From the NCBI GenBank assembly GCA_017468215.1, contig JAFUJG010000093.1:1-16746 (forward strand): a DNA stretch of 16,746 nucleotides, in the 5' to 3' direction. The position numbers were made by a program, and so were the translations under genes. Under the pieces are notes generated by a model. The model did not search any database and was not told the origin of the DNA. It was given only the letters and a program-made list of their open reading frames with translations. This stretch comes from Clostridia bacterium. Its GTDB lineage: Bacteria; Bacillota; Clostridia; UMGS1883. Below are positions 8,410 to 15,491 of the stretch, one piece after another; position 1 is the stretch's first letter, and each line of letters starts with the position of its first letter.

Positions 8410-9966
8410 ATGAACAGAATTTTTGTAAACGAGCCCGAACGTGATTTTTCCGTTCCCGAAGTGAAAGCAAACATGGAACAGGCTATCGCCGCTGTTGAGC
8501 TTGAGTTGGGCAAGGAATACCCCTTGGTTATCGGCGGAGAAAAGATTTTTACAGAAAAGAAAACAACTTCTATTAACCCCTGCAAAAAGAGCCAGGTAAT
8601 CGGTTATGCGTCCAATGCATCCAAAGAGCTGGCTGACAAGGCAATCCGCACAGCTTACGACACATACGAAGAATGGCGCCTTGTTCCCACAAGAGTTAAG
8701 TATGACTATATCATGCGTCTTATCGGTGTTTTGCAGAAGCGCAGATATGAAATCGCCGCTTGGATGATACTTGAGACAGGTAAAAACTTTGGCGAAGCTG
8801 ACGGTGAAATCTGCGAAGCTATCGACTTCTTCAACGCCTACGCACAGGGTGCGATATATCTTGAGGAGCATCCAGTTCCCCTTGTTGAGTCAACGGTTGA
8901 AAACAACCGCAGCGAATACCGCCCTATAGGTGTAGGTCTTGTTATTCCTCCCTGGAACTTTCCCTTCTCTATCATGGCAGGTATGGTAATTAGTGCTGTT
9001 GTTACAGGTAACACAGTTTGCATTAAGCCCGCAAGTGATGCTCCCATTACAACATGCAAGTTTGTTGAAATGTGCGAGGAAGCAGGTATTCCCGCAGGCG
9101 TTATCAACCTTATCCCCGGCAGCGGCAGTGAAATCGGCGACTTCGTTGTTGACCATCCCCTTACACGTTTTATCAACTTCACAGGCAGTAAGGCTGTAGG
9201 TCTCCGCATCGCAGAAAGAGCAGCAAAGGTTAACGAAGGCCAAAAGTGGATTAAGAGAATTATTGCTGAAATGGGCGGTAAGAACGCTATCGTTGTTGAT
9301 TCCTCTGCTGACTTAAGATGGGCAGCAAAGCAGGCAGCTGCAGCTGCATTCACATTCCAAGGTCAGAAGTGCTCCGCTTGTTCTCGTGCAATTGTTTTAG
9401 CTGACGTATATGACGAGTTCCTTACATACTTTAAGGAGGAAGCTGAAAGCTATCGCCAGGGTGCAGGCAAGGACAACTACGATATCTGTGCAGTTATCAA
9501 CAAATCATCCTTTGACAAGATTGCAGGCATGATTGAACAGGGCAAGACAGAGGGCAGACTTATCACAGGCGGTACATATGATGATTCTGAAGGCTTCTAT
9601 GTAAAGCCCACAATCATTGCAGATGTTGACCCCACAACAAGCGTTATCGCAAACCAGGAAATTTTCGGACCCGTTGTTGCAGTTATGAAGGTTGATACCT
9701 TCGAAGATGCAATTGACCTTGCAAACGCTACAGAATACGGTCTTACAGGCTCCGTATTCAGCGCAAACCGTGAAAACATCGAATATGCAAAGGACAACTT
9801 CTTTGTAGGTAACCTTTACATCAACCGTAAGTGTACAGGTGCCGTTGTTTACAACCACCCCTTCGGCGGTTACAACATGAGCGGTACAACAGCAAAGACA
9901 GGTACAGTAGACTATCTCTATAACTTTGTACAGCTTAAGTCTATTAGTGAAAACGTTGTATATTAA
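8410..9966 (+). CDS. pruA: 1-pyrroline-5-carboxylate (L-glutamate gamma-semialdehyde) dehydrogenase
   Basis: NAD(P)-dependent aldehyde dehydrogenase that oxidises glutamate semialdehyde (from proline, arginine or ornithine breakdown) to glutamate in the cytosol. The 518 residues match RocA/PruA monofunctional enzymes. Visible features are VIPPWNFPFSIMAGM (178-192), PGSGSEIGD and INFTGSKAVG (nucleotide binding), IAEMGGKNAIVVD with general base Glu287, GQKCSACSRAIV with nucleophile Cys321, and NQEIFGPVVAVMKV and HPFGGYNMSGTTAKTG near the end. The start has an excellent AGGAGG site. It stands alone between its own promoter and a strong terminator; no proline dehydrogenase is adjacent, so the substrate source is elsewhere. 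The RocA/PruA name rather than another aldehyde dehydrogenase rests on overall sequence character. Confidence 0.9.
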   Translation: MNRIFVNEPERDFSVPEVKANMEQAIAAVELELGKEYPLVIGGEKIFTEKKTTSINPCKKSQVIGYASNASKELADKAIRTAYDTYEEWRLVPTRVKYDYIMRLIGVLQKRRYEIAAWMILETGKNFGEADGEICEAIDFFNAYAQGAIYLEEHPVPLVESTVENNRSEYRPIGVGLVIPPWNFPFSIMAGMVISAVVTGNTVCIKPASDAPITTCKFVEMCEEAGIPAGVINLIPGSGSEIGDFVVDHPLTRFINFTGSKAVGLRIAERAAKVNEGQKWIKRIIAEMGGKNAIVVDSSADLRWAAKQAAAAAFTFQGQKCSACSRAIVLADVYDEFLTYFKEEAESYRQGAGKDNYDICAVINKSSFDKIAGMIEQGKTEGRLITGGTYDDSEGFYVKPTIIADVDPTTSVIANQEIFGPVVAVMKVDTFEDAIDLANATEYGLTGSVFSANRENIEYAKDNFFVGNLYINRKCTGAVVYNHPFGGYNMSGTTAKTGTVDYLYNFVQLKSISENVVY

Positions 9967-10034
9967 TAAAAAAAGCGGTGTAAAATGTGCAGACCGCATA
10001 GAGGCTGAACTTTTTATATAAAAATTATATATGT

Positions 10035-10070
10035 AAGAAGCACTTCACACGAAGTGCTTCTTTTTATTTT
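10035..10070 (+). terminator. Strong intrinsic terminator after pruA
   Basis: AAGAAGCACTTC (10035-10046) and GAAGTGCTTCTT (10051-10062) form a perfect 12-bp stem with an ACAC loop, followed by TTTATTTT. It sits 69 bases past the pruA stop. Confidence 0.88.
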
Positions 10071-10077
10071 ATGCCTT

Positions 10078-10137
10078 TATGCTATCGTCCAAACAAACCT
10101 CTTGGAGTATAGCATACACCTTCGGGTTTGTTTGGAC
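10078..10137. repeat. Inverted repeat with pseudoknot topology between convergent genes
   Basis: GTCCAAACAAACC (10087-10099) is perfectly complementary to GGTTTGTTTGGAC (10125-10137), with a 25-base loop. TATGCTAT (10078-10085), just outside the left arm, is complementary to ATAGCATA (10109-10116) inside that loop. The order a-b-a'-b' is that of an H-type pseudoknot. It lies outside both flanking terminators, so neither neighbour needs it. It may be a small mobile repeat or a structured RNA; function unknown. Confidence 0.55.
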
Positions 10138-10176
10138 AATTCTACACTATTTTCTCCTCGCTTTTTTGTTCCCAAA

Positions 10177-10214
10177 AGAAAATACACAGCGATAAAATTC
10201 GTTGTGTATTTTCT
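10177..10214 (-). terminator. Intrinsic terminator after nadE
   Basis: AGAAAATACACA (10177-10188) pairs with TGTGTATTTTCT (10203-10214); CGA/TCG extends the stem inside. On the minus strand the stem ends in TTTTCTTTTG. It lies just past the true end of the nadE frame (10227), which supports the extended frame as the original gene end. Confidence 0.75.
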
Positions 10215-10226
10215 TTGACTTGAATT

Positions 10227-10958
10227 TTAAATCTCCGGTTTAAAGCAAGGCATAAATTCAAGCTTAAACTTATTAATCTTGTGAAGATGGTCAATTCGTG
10301 CTTTCTTTGCCTCGTCTTATATAACGCATTCACGGATATAACGGTCAAGCTCGGCATATGTAAAGCCCAGGTTGTCCTCGTCGGTTTTGCCGCATAAGCC
10401 GTCAATGGGTGTTTTTTCAACAAGGTCAGAAGGAAGCCCTAAAAGATGTCCGATTTCTTTAACCTCACGTACCGTTAAGAACGAAAGGGGCGAAAAGTCG
10501 CCTGCTGCATCGCCGTAACGAGTGGAGTAGCCAACCCAGTCCTCGCTAAGGTTACAGGTGTTGCACACTCTGCCATTGCAGCTCTGGCTAACGGCATAAA
10601 CAACGCTCATCCTTATTCTGGGAGGCAGGTTTGTTCTGGACTGAGTGTTCAAATCCAAATCCTCGGGCATTGCATTCATAACACCTTCAACTGCATCCTT
10701 TATATTTACAACATATCTCTTTATTCCTAAATGGTCACATAATTTGTGGGAGCAGTCAATGTCAAACTGGTCACCGCAAGGCATAAGCACACCGATAACA
10801 CGGTCTTTGCCTAAAGCTTCAACGCAAAGTGCCGCCGCAACGGACGAGTCCTTACCGCCCGAGATACCCAGCACAGCATTACACCCCTTGCCGTTTTCCT
10901 CGAAAAACTTTTTTATCCATTCAACACATTCGTTCTTTACCTTTACAGCATCAAACAT
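10227..10958 (-). pseudogene. nadE: NH3-dependent NAD+ synthetase NadE, interrupted by in-frame TAA
   Basis: NadE makes NAD+ from deamido-NAD+, ATP and ammonia, the last step of NAD synthesis. The ATG at 10958 has AAGGAG nine bases upstream; the TTG at 10967 is less likely. Residues 30-40 carry the ATP-pyrophosphatase loop (LGISGGKDSSV). CNLSEDWVGYSTRYGDAAGD and TPIDGLCGKTDEDNLGF are typical of the ammonia-dependent enzyme. TAA at 10317-10319 (codon 214) stops it at 213 residues. The same frame continues for 29 codons (DEAKKARIDHLHKINKFKLE and on) to a TAA at 10227, giving the expected C-terminal helix and about 243 residues. Family members have such a tail, so the stop is internal. GAA to TAA would be one change. 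Whether the 213-residue product is active is unknown; NAD synthetase is normally essential, so a base error or a second copy elsewhere should be considered. Confidence 0.85.
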
Positions 10959-10980
10959 GATAATCAACTCCTTTTAAGTT

Positions 10981-11009
10981 ATTTTATCATGCATGAGTTT
11001 AATTTTCAA
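10981..11009 (-). promoter_or_regulatory. Likely nadE promoter inside the end of the upstream gene
   Basis: On the minus strand TTGAAA (11004-11009) and TAAAAT (10981-10986) are 17 bases apart, each one mismatch from consensus, about 22 bases before the nadE start codon. It overlaps the last codons of the DUF4173-type gene, so nadE can be transcribed on its own. Confidence 0.5.
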
Positions 11010-12768
11010 GGTATCCTCTATAAATTTCACAAAGCCTGTTCTTTGACAGATTAAAGCTTCTCCAGCTGTTATCTTCCTCCAAGTTTTCCCGGTATCTGTC
11101 CTTTATCCAGCACTTTGCCTCAAGCTCCGTTTCGTAACTAACACTTTTATTGTATACCCTTTCAATCTCCTTTGCCGCATCGGCCGACAACGTGAACACG
11201 TAAGAAATCTCGTCTCTTTCGCCATTCAGATATCTGTCCACTTGGTTTTTCGCAACAATAGCGTCCATGGGCACAACGTTTAAGCCCAGATAATAACAAA
11301 GTGCCAACGTGCCGTAAATCATCAAAATGTTGAACCTTGGTTTTGCAATGTAGAAAAACGTTGCTATAAGTCCTATTAATTCAAATGCTAAAAAGCCGAA
11401 AACCATAAATCTTAACCGTGTCAAGCCGTCAGTTTCATTATAAAGCCACATTCTGTAAAAGGAGGACACCAGCAGCACAACCGTTACTGCACAAAGGTAC
11501 ATGTTCATTGATTTTATAAATACTGCTGTTTTTCCCCTTGTGTGCTCTGTAAGCTTTGTCACTGTAAGTATTGCAGCAATGTTAACCCCCGTCAAGCCCA
11601 AAAGCTCAAAAAAGCCCTTTCGTGCATACTCTGTCACGTTCAATCCGTAGGGAAGCTGGCTTCCTGCAAATAAATACTTAAACTGTATGACAACAAAAAA
11701 TGTATAAACCGCCAAAACTGCAAGCATAACGCATGATATGATTAACACATCACCCTTAATTTTTATCTCACGCTGCTCCACGTCATAAGCAACATACGCA
11801 TTATATACAATGCCGAAAAGATAGATGCCGACCGCAGCACCCGCAACAGCCTTCCAAAGCGTTTTGGTGCTGAAAATATCCATGAAATTCTCCATCAGGT
11901 TACCCACGCTATGTGAAAACACCATATCCGCACTCGAAAGCACCGCACTCAATACACCTACAGCTACAAAACTTATTGCTAACGCAATCGCACCACGCTT
12001 TACATAGCCTTTTTTGCCCTGTGTCATATCTCCAATCCATTCAAAGGGCTTTACTACATTACCCACAGGCGCCCAAAGCCTCTCTGCCGCTTCACTTAAA
12101 AAATGCAATGTTACGTCCTTTATGCTAAAAGGCACAAACATAAATGCATAAAGCACCACACAAGTTATAAAGTTCGGAGCTCGCCATATTTCATTTGCGC
12201 TTATAAGCGAATTAAGGCACAATATTGCAACAGGTACAAGCCACAAAAGCCTTTTCTTTTCGGGCACAATAAAAAACAGCATCATGCCTTGCAATATTAC
12301 AAACAAAACGACGCTCACCCCGGCATTTTCAGCCAACACCAGATACACGCAGCTTACAGCTGACAAAAGTGCATATATGAGTAGCTTTATCTTTAAGCCT
12401 TTATCAAAAACCTCATATTCTTCCATCGCATTATACCTCCATATTTTAAACCGGCGTTTCATTGTTAAAAATGCTATCGCCAGTGCAACCATTGTTCCAA
12501 AAAAGCCACCCAGATACACCACTATATCGGGCATTATAAAAATTGCCAGCAAGAACTGAAAAAAGAACATAGAAAACAAGCCTGAAAAACCACATGTTAA
12601 AATTTCACTGATTTTTCCCCTTTTCAAAAAGAACAGTCCTGCAATAAGAAACACCACAAAGCCTGCAACAACTGCAATATCTTCGTTATAGCCGACAATC
12701 CCTCTTATTACCCCATTAAGCATAACAAGACTAAATCCGTATATTACACCACGCAAAAAATTGTTCAT
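10999..12768 (-). CDS. DUF4173-type polytopic membrane protein
   Basis: Integral membrane protein of 589 residues and unknown function. About a dozen hydrophobic stretches cover residues 5-490, and the last 100 residues are soluble and charged. The segment QFKYLFAGSQLPYGLNVTEY followed by ARKGFFELLG (around 360-390) is the hallmark I associate with DUF4173/DUF4153 proteins. The ATG at 12768 is preferred: AAAGGGG lies nine bases upstream, and a longer TTG start at 12810 would lie upstream of the promoter -10 box (12792-12797). It is monocistronic or reads into nadE. Its promoter shares a TTGACAAAC element with that of the DUF2975/yozG pair upstream, suggesting common control. Confidence 0.82.
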   Translation of the reverse strand: MNNFLRGVIYGFSLVMLNGVIRGIVGYNEDIAVVAGFVVFLIAGLFFLKRGKISEILTCGFSGLFSMFFFQFLLAIFIMPDIVVYLGGFFGTMVALAIAFLTMKRRFKIWRYNAMEEYEVFDKGLKIKLLIYALLSAVSCVYLVLAENAGVSVVLFVILQGMMLFFIVPEKKRLLWLVPVAILCLNSLISANEIWRAPNFITCVVLYAFMFVPFSIKDVTLHFLSEAAERLWAPVGNVVKPFEWIGDMTQGKKGYVKRGAIALAISFVAVGVLSAVLSSADMVFSHSVGNLMENFMDIFSTKTLWKAVAGAAVGIYLFGIVYNAYVAYDVEQREIKIKGDVLIISCVMLAVLAVYTFFVVIQFKYLFAGSQLPYGLNVTEYARKGFFELLGLTGVNIAAILTVTKLTEHTRGKTAVFIKSMNMYLCAVTVVLLVSSFYRMWLYNETDGLTRLRFMVFGFLAFELIGLIATFFYIAKPRFNILMIYGTLALCYYLGLNVVPMDAIVAKNQVDRYLNGERDEISYVFTLSADAAKEIERVYNKSVSYETELEAKCWIKDRYRENLEEDNSWRSFNLSKNRLCEIYRGYLEN

Positions 12769-12791
12769 GCTCTCAGCCCCTTTCACAGAGT

Positions 12792-12820
12792 AATATACAC
12801 TACCTTTCAACGTTTGTCAA
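12792..12820 (-). promoter_or_regulatory. Promoter of the DUF4173-type gene
   Basis: Perfect TTGACA (12815-12820), 17-base spacer, TATATT (12792-12797) on the minus strand. The start would be near 12785, leaving a leader of about 17 bases with the ribosome binding site at 12777-12783. Confidence 0.72.
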
Positions 12821-12841
12821 CAACTTTTTATCGTTTATCAA
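12811..12841 (-). promoter_or_regulatory. Candidate operator: direct repeat TTGAYAAACG
   Basis: TTGACAAACG (12811-12820) and TTGATAAACG (12832-12841) on the minus strand are spaced 21 bases start to start, two helical turns, and the first overlaps the -35 box. A third copy, TTGACAAACA (13629-13638), overlaps the -35 box of the DUF2975/yozG promoter, and in both promoters TTGAAAG follows within three bases. The adjacent YozG-like regulator is an obvious candidate binder, but that is inference. Confidence 0.4.
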
Positions 12842-12858
12842 TAATTATTTAACGAAAA

Positions 12859-12911
12859 ATAATAGTGATTTACCAAATGGGGTCAGACCCCGATTGGCAA
12901 ATCACTATTAT
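12859..12911. repeat. 53-bp near-perfect palindrome with GGGGTCAGACCCC core
   Basis: Outer arms ATAATAGTGATTT (12859-12871) and its exact complement (12899-12911) flank CCAA/TTGG (12873-12876 and 12894-12897) and the core GGGGTCAGACCCC (12879-12891). On the minus strand it is followed by TTTTTCG, so it can terminate the DUF2975-yozG transcript, whose stop is 10 bases away. Its length and GC-rich core exceed what a terminator needs and resemble REP-like palindromes; I recall this core in repeats linked to REP-associated tyrosine transposases, unverified. Confidence 0.75.
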
Positions 12912-12920
12912 CAGTAAACT

Positions 12921-13124
12921 TTATTCCACAAATTCTATTATATCTCCGGGCTGGCACTCGAGCACCTTGCAAATTTCCTCCAATGTGGAAAAGCGCACTG
13001 CTTTTGCTTTGTTGTTTTTAAGTATGGATAAATTTGCAGGCGTAATGCCAATTTTTTCACTCAATTCCATAAGCCCGATTTTTCGTTTCGCCATCATAAC
13101 GTCTAAATTAATAATTATCGGCAT
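12921..13124 (-). CDS. YozG-like XRE-family transcriptional regulator
   Basis: Small DNA-binding protein of 67 residues with a single Cro/C1-type helix-turn-helix covering almost its whole length: residues 9-32 (VMMAKRKIGLMELSEKIGIT) and the recognition helix ANLSILKNNKAKAVRFSTLE, then ICKVLECQPGDIIEF. This is the compact YozG type, which is typically encoded directly after a DUF2975 membrane protein, as here. GAGGTGAGGG precedes the ATG, and the start lies nine bases after the DUF2975 stop, so the two are co-transcribed and probably coupled. It may regulate its own operon and the DUF4173-type gene, given the shared promoter motif. Confidence 0.88.
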   Translation of the reverse strand: MPIIINLDVMMAKRKIGLMELSEKIGITPANLSILKNNKAKAVRFSTLEEICKVLECQPGDIIEFVE

Positions 13125-13133
13125 ACCCTCACC

Positions 13134-13586
13134 TCATATTGTAAGGTCGTTTTCAACCTTGTAGTTAATTGCCTGTTTGAACAAATCCTTCAATGTCAAA
13201 CAGAAAAGACAAGCAATTGCAAAAATCAGCGCAATTGTCACACTACCGATTGTAAATGCCAGAATGGCCTGCACAACAAAAATTACACATATAATAGCCG
13301 CCGCTAATGCCATGCGCCTGAATGAGGCTACATTTTCATCAACAAAGGGGCTTCCGTCAAGAAGTGTTTTGTACATTTTCTTAATATTAAAAAGTATGTA
13401 CACCGCAAAAATCCCCGCCAATGTAAGCGTTACACGGTAAACTGCCTCGCTTTGGGGCGAATATGAAAAATATCTAATCAGATTTCCGATTGTAAAAGGC
13501 ACTGCTACTGTGCATACAATGCCCGCATAAAACATAATTTCGATAACCCATTTTGCAATATGATGTACTATGCTTTTTTTGTACAT
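13134..13586 (-). CDS. DUF2975 family membrane protein
   Basis: 150-residue integral membrane protein with four hydrophobic segments (about 12-36, 50-68, 91-112 and 114-132) and the short loop YKTLLDGSPFVDENVASFRR between the second and third, which is characteristic of DUF2975. Function is unknown. Start at 13586 has AAGGGAG five bases upstream. It is the first gene of a two-gene unit with the YozG-like regulator and has a good promoter with a perfect TTGACA. Confidence 0.88.
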   Translation of the reverse strand: MYKKSIVHHIAKWVIEIMFYAGIVCTVAVPFTIGNLIRYFSYSPQSEAVYRVTLTLAGIFAVYILFNIKKMYKTLLDGSPFVDENVASFRRMALAAAIICVIFVVQAILAFTIGSVTIALIFAIACLFCLTLKDLFKQAINYKVENDLTI

Positions 13587-13608
13587 ACATCCACTCCCTT
13601 TCGTATAT

Positions 13609-13638
13609 ATATTACCCTTCTTTCAAGGTGTTTGTCAA
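13609..13638 (-). promoter_or_regulatory. Promoter of the DUF2975-yozG operon
   Basis: Perfect TTGACA (13633-13638) and TAATAT (13609-13614) with an 18-base spacer on the minus strand; the start would be near 13602, just before the AAGGGAG site. Its TTGACAAACACCTTGAAAG stretch is closely similar to that in front of the DUF4173-type gene. Confidence 0.6.
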
Positions 13639-13660
13639 TTAAATTTTATTGTTTTACAAT

Positions 13661-13682
13661 AAAAGCACCCGAAGGTGCTTTT
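13661..13682 (-). terminator. Intrinsic terminator of the interrupted copper-amine-oxidase-N-like gene
   Basis: AAAAGCACC (13661-13669) and GGTGCTTTT (13674-13682) form a 9-bp stem around CGAA, with T on both sides. It begins three bases after the final TGA (13685) of the extended frame, which supports that TGA being the original gene end. Confidence 0.8.
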
Positions 13683-13684
13683 TA

Positions 13685-14683
13685 TCAATTATTCAGTAAA
13701 TCAATCGTCTTTTCAAAGTGGTCACAGATATATCTGTCTGTTGTAAGTGAATATCCGCCACGGCTGTATTCATAGCACATTGTCCTGTACAGAATATCGT
13801 AAAACTCCTTGCGTTCAATGCTGTTTTAGGCATTTGTTGTATCTGCAGTATCGATAATATTCTTCATTGCCGCACGGAAGTAAACGTCCTCTGTTTCGGT
13901 GTAATGTCGGTCACCGGGGTCTGTGCAGCCGTAGGTGTCGTAAATAAGTCTTGTGCAGTAGAGCAGAGCTTCGTACTCTGTCATGTTTTCCTCGTATTTA
14001 ATATTGGGTATATCTTCATAATTGATAGGTCCGTACACAAGGCTGAGAATAAGCCTTTTAAAGTCGTTGTCATACTGTCGCAAATGAGTATGCCTTGGTC
14101 ACCGGGCAAGGTCTGCCTTTTCCGTGTTACTGTTTATGGCAACGCTTATGGTTTTTAATGCCTCGGCATTTGTTATGTAGCCTTCCTTCTCAAAATCCTC
14201 TTGTGATATAATGCCCAAATCAACCAGTACGGATGCATCCTTATAGGTAGGATACGCAACAATCAGAAGCAGCCCTGTGTCCTCAAAATGCTTCCTTGCT
14301 CCGTCAAAGCATTCGAGAATAACGCTCAATGGAGCGTATGTTTTTCCGTCAATAAAGGTAGCAGGGTTGCAACGATAGCTTATATAGCGATTGCCTGTTC
14401 CGTCAAAGCTGAAGCTTTCCGCACCAATCTGAATACGAGCCTCCTCACCGTTTCGCTTAATTACAACAGTCTGGGTTTCGTCAATCCAGTCAACTGTGCA
14501 GCCTATAGCCTCGCACACTGCTCTTACGGGAATGTAAAAGCCTTTGTCGCCTTTAACGTAATATACATCCTCGCTTAAGGGAGTGTTATTAATCTGTATG
14601 CTTCCTCGCTCCTCTGTCTGAGCCGATACCGCAAACGTACAGACAATAGCAACGATAGCCAAAAATACCAAAAACTTTTTCAT
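13685..14683 (-). pseudogene. Secreted protein with copper-amine-oxidase-N-like domain and degenerate SLH-like modules, two in-frame stops
   Basis: Start ATG at 14683 follows AAAGGAG. Residues 1-21 are a signal peptide ending in VSAQ. Residues 27-80 and 98-142 fit the copper amine oxidase N-terminal domain found in many Clostridia wall proteins (GFYIPVRAVCEAIGCTVDWI; FIDGKTYAPLSVILECF). The frame is cut by TGA at 14099-14101 (codon 195) and TAA at 13826-13828 (codon 286) but runs in the same frame to TGA at 13685, 332 codons in all, directly before a terminator. Later parts hold three SLH-like helices: GYITNAEALKTI, NMTEYEALLYCTRLI and SIERKEFYDILYRTM. There is no convincing ribosome binding site for separate downstream genes (a TTG at 14083 has only CAAGG). 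Two different stops suggest decay or sequence errors; the 194-residue N-terminal product could still be made. Confidence 0.8.
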
Positions 14684-14707
14684 ATTACCACTCCTTTCCT
14701 TAGTTGT

Positions 14708-14716
14708 ATAATACCA
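14708..14716 (-). promoter_or_regulatory. Possible extended -10 promoter of the copper-amine-oxidase-N-like gene
   Basis: TGGTATTAT on the minus strand fits an extended -10 (TGnTATAAT with one mismatch) 25 bases before the start codon. I found no well-spaced -35 box. Confidence 0.3.
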
Positions 14717-14760
14717 CAGCACTGTTACAACCCCATTTCGTGCATATTACAGTTAAATTA

Positions 14761-14797
14761 AATGAGACCGTTGGAAACTGCCTCCAACGGTCTCATT
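14761..14797 (-). terminator. Perfect 15-bp hairpin at the end of the CPBP operon
   Basis: AATGAGACCGTTGGA (14761-14775) is perfectly complementary to 14783-14797, with a seven-base loop. On the minus strand it is followed by TTAATTT. It lies nine bases past the CPBP protease stop. Confidence 0.78.
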
Positions 14798-14805
14798 CAT
14801 AGTGT

Positions 14806-15477
14806 TCATATTATCCCGAACAGTATAAAACCTATTGTGTTTATTGCAAAATTTGCAAACATATGCACAAACCAGGATGTGTAAATATTGTCACTTTTTT
14901 CATTGAGATAATTGAAAATAAGCCCACCTGCAAAAAGCCCCAGCAGTGCAATTGCAAACACCCATATGCTAAACCAGCCTGTCATCATGGCAATGTGATA
15001 AAGGGCAAACATAAATGCACTGAATATGTAAGCTATTTTCCTGCCTGCATATTTTTTAAGGGTCAGAAAGGCAAAGCCACGGAAGAAAAACTCCTCCAAA
15101 AGGGAATTTACAAAGGATATATAAATTGCCACAAAAATAAAGTTGTTTTTGTTAACGCCGATGTTTCCTGTAAGTGCACCGGTAACGGCCGAAAAGTCAA
15201 ACACATCCTTTAAAAGCATATATGCACCAAGTATCAGAACATACAAGGGCACACACAAGGAAAATGCTATTTTCAACCCTTTTTTGTTTGGTGTAAAAAC
15301 ATCTTTTATATTAACATTTTTGTTGCATAATGCAAAGATTGCAGGCAAAATGAGAAACATCACCAGCTTGCACGCCGATTTCACCCAATACCCGGGCTGA
15401 ATAACTGCATCCACAACACCCATTACGGTGCAGCATACAGCAACAATTGCTATTATTATCCACGCTTGTTTTTTCAT
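14806..15477 (-). CDS. CPBP family intramembrane glutamic endopeptidase
   Basis: Membrane protein of 223 residues in the CPBP (CAAX protease and bacteriocin-processing, Abi) family. The three conserved motifs are present: EEFFFRG with Glu128, Glu129 and Arg133; His161 in FALYHIAMM; and His205 in SWFVHMFANF. About seven hydrophobic segments. Members cleave membrane peptides or confer immunity to bacteriocins; the substrate here is unknown, with no bacteriocin precursor visible next to it. The ATG at 15477 is chosen because the protein then opens with MKKQ and a membrane segment; a longer frame would overlap the preceding gene. The ribosome binding site is weak, so translation may be coupled to the gene ending 14 bases upstream. 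Last gene of the operon. Confidence 0.86.
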   Translation of the reverse strand: MKKQAWIIIAIVAVCCTVMGVVDAVIQPGYWVKSACKLVMFLILPAIFALCNKNVNIKDVFTPNKKGLKIAFSLCVPLYVLILGAYMLLKDVFDFSAVTGALTGNIGVNKNNFIFVAIYISFVNSLLEEFFFRGFAFLTLKKYAGRKIAYIFSAFMFALYHIAMMTGWFSIWVFAIALLGLFAGGLIFNYLNEKSDNIYTSWFVHMFANFAINTIGFILFGII

Positions 15478-15491
15478 AATTAAGTACCAAA

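Noticed and set aside
10142..10423. 93-codon minus-strand open frame over the nadE C-terminus
   Set aside because: It is out of frame with nadE and runs through the terminator at 10177-10214. The nadE frame itself continues past the TAA with family-like sequence, so this frame is a shadow.
13829..14083. A separate 85-codon gene starting with TTG at 14083
   Set aside because: It is in the same frame as the upstream interrupted gene, has only a weak CAAGG before the TTG, and coding sequence extends on both sides of its stops, so it is a fragment of one gene.
179..14101. Reassignment of one stop codon (for example TAG as pyrrolysine or another amino acid) to explain the interrupted genes
   Set aside because: The interruptions use TAG, TGA and TAA, and the same codons end intact genes here (TAG for hisZ, TGA for DUF2975, TAA for the large SLH gene). 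One recoded codon cannot explain this.
14099..14101. The TGA as a selenocysteine codon
   Set aside because: I see no selenocysteine-type hairpin directly after it, the context (ADLAR, then PRHTHL) is not a redox motif, and a second stop (TAA) interrupts the same frame.
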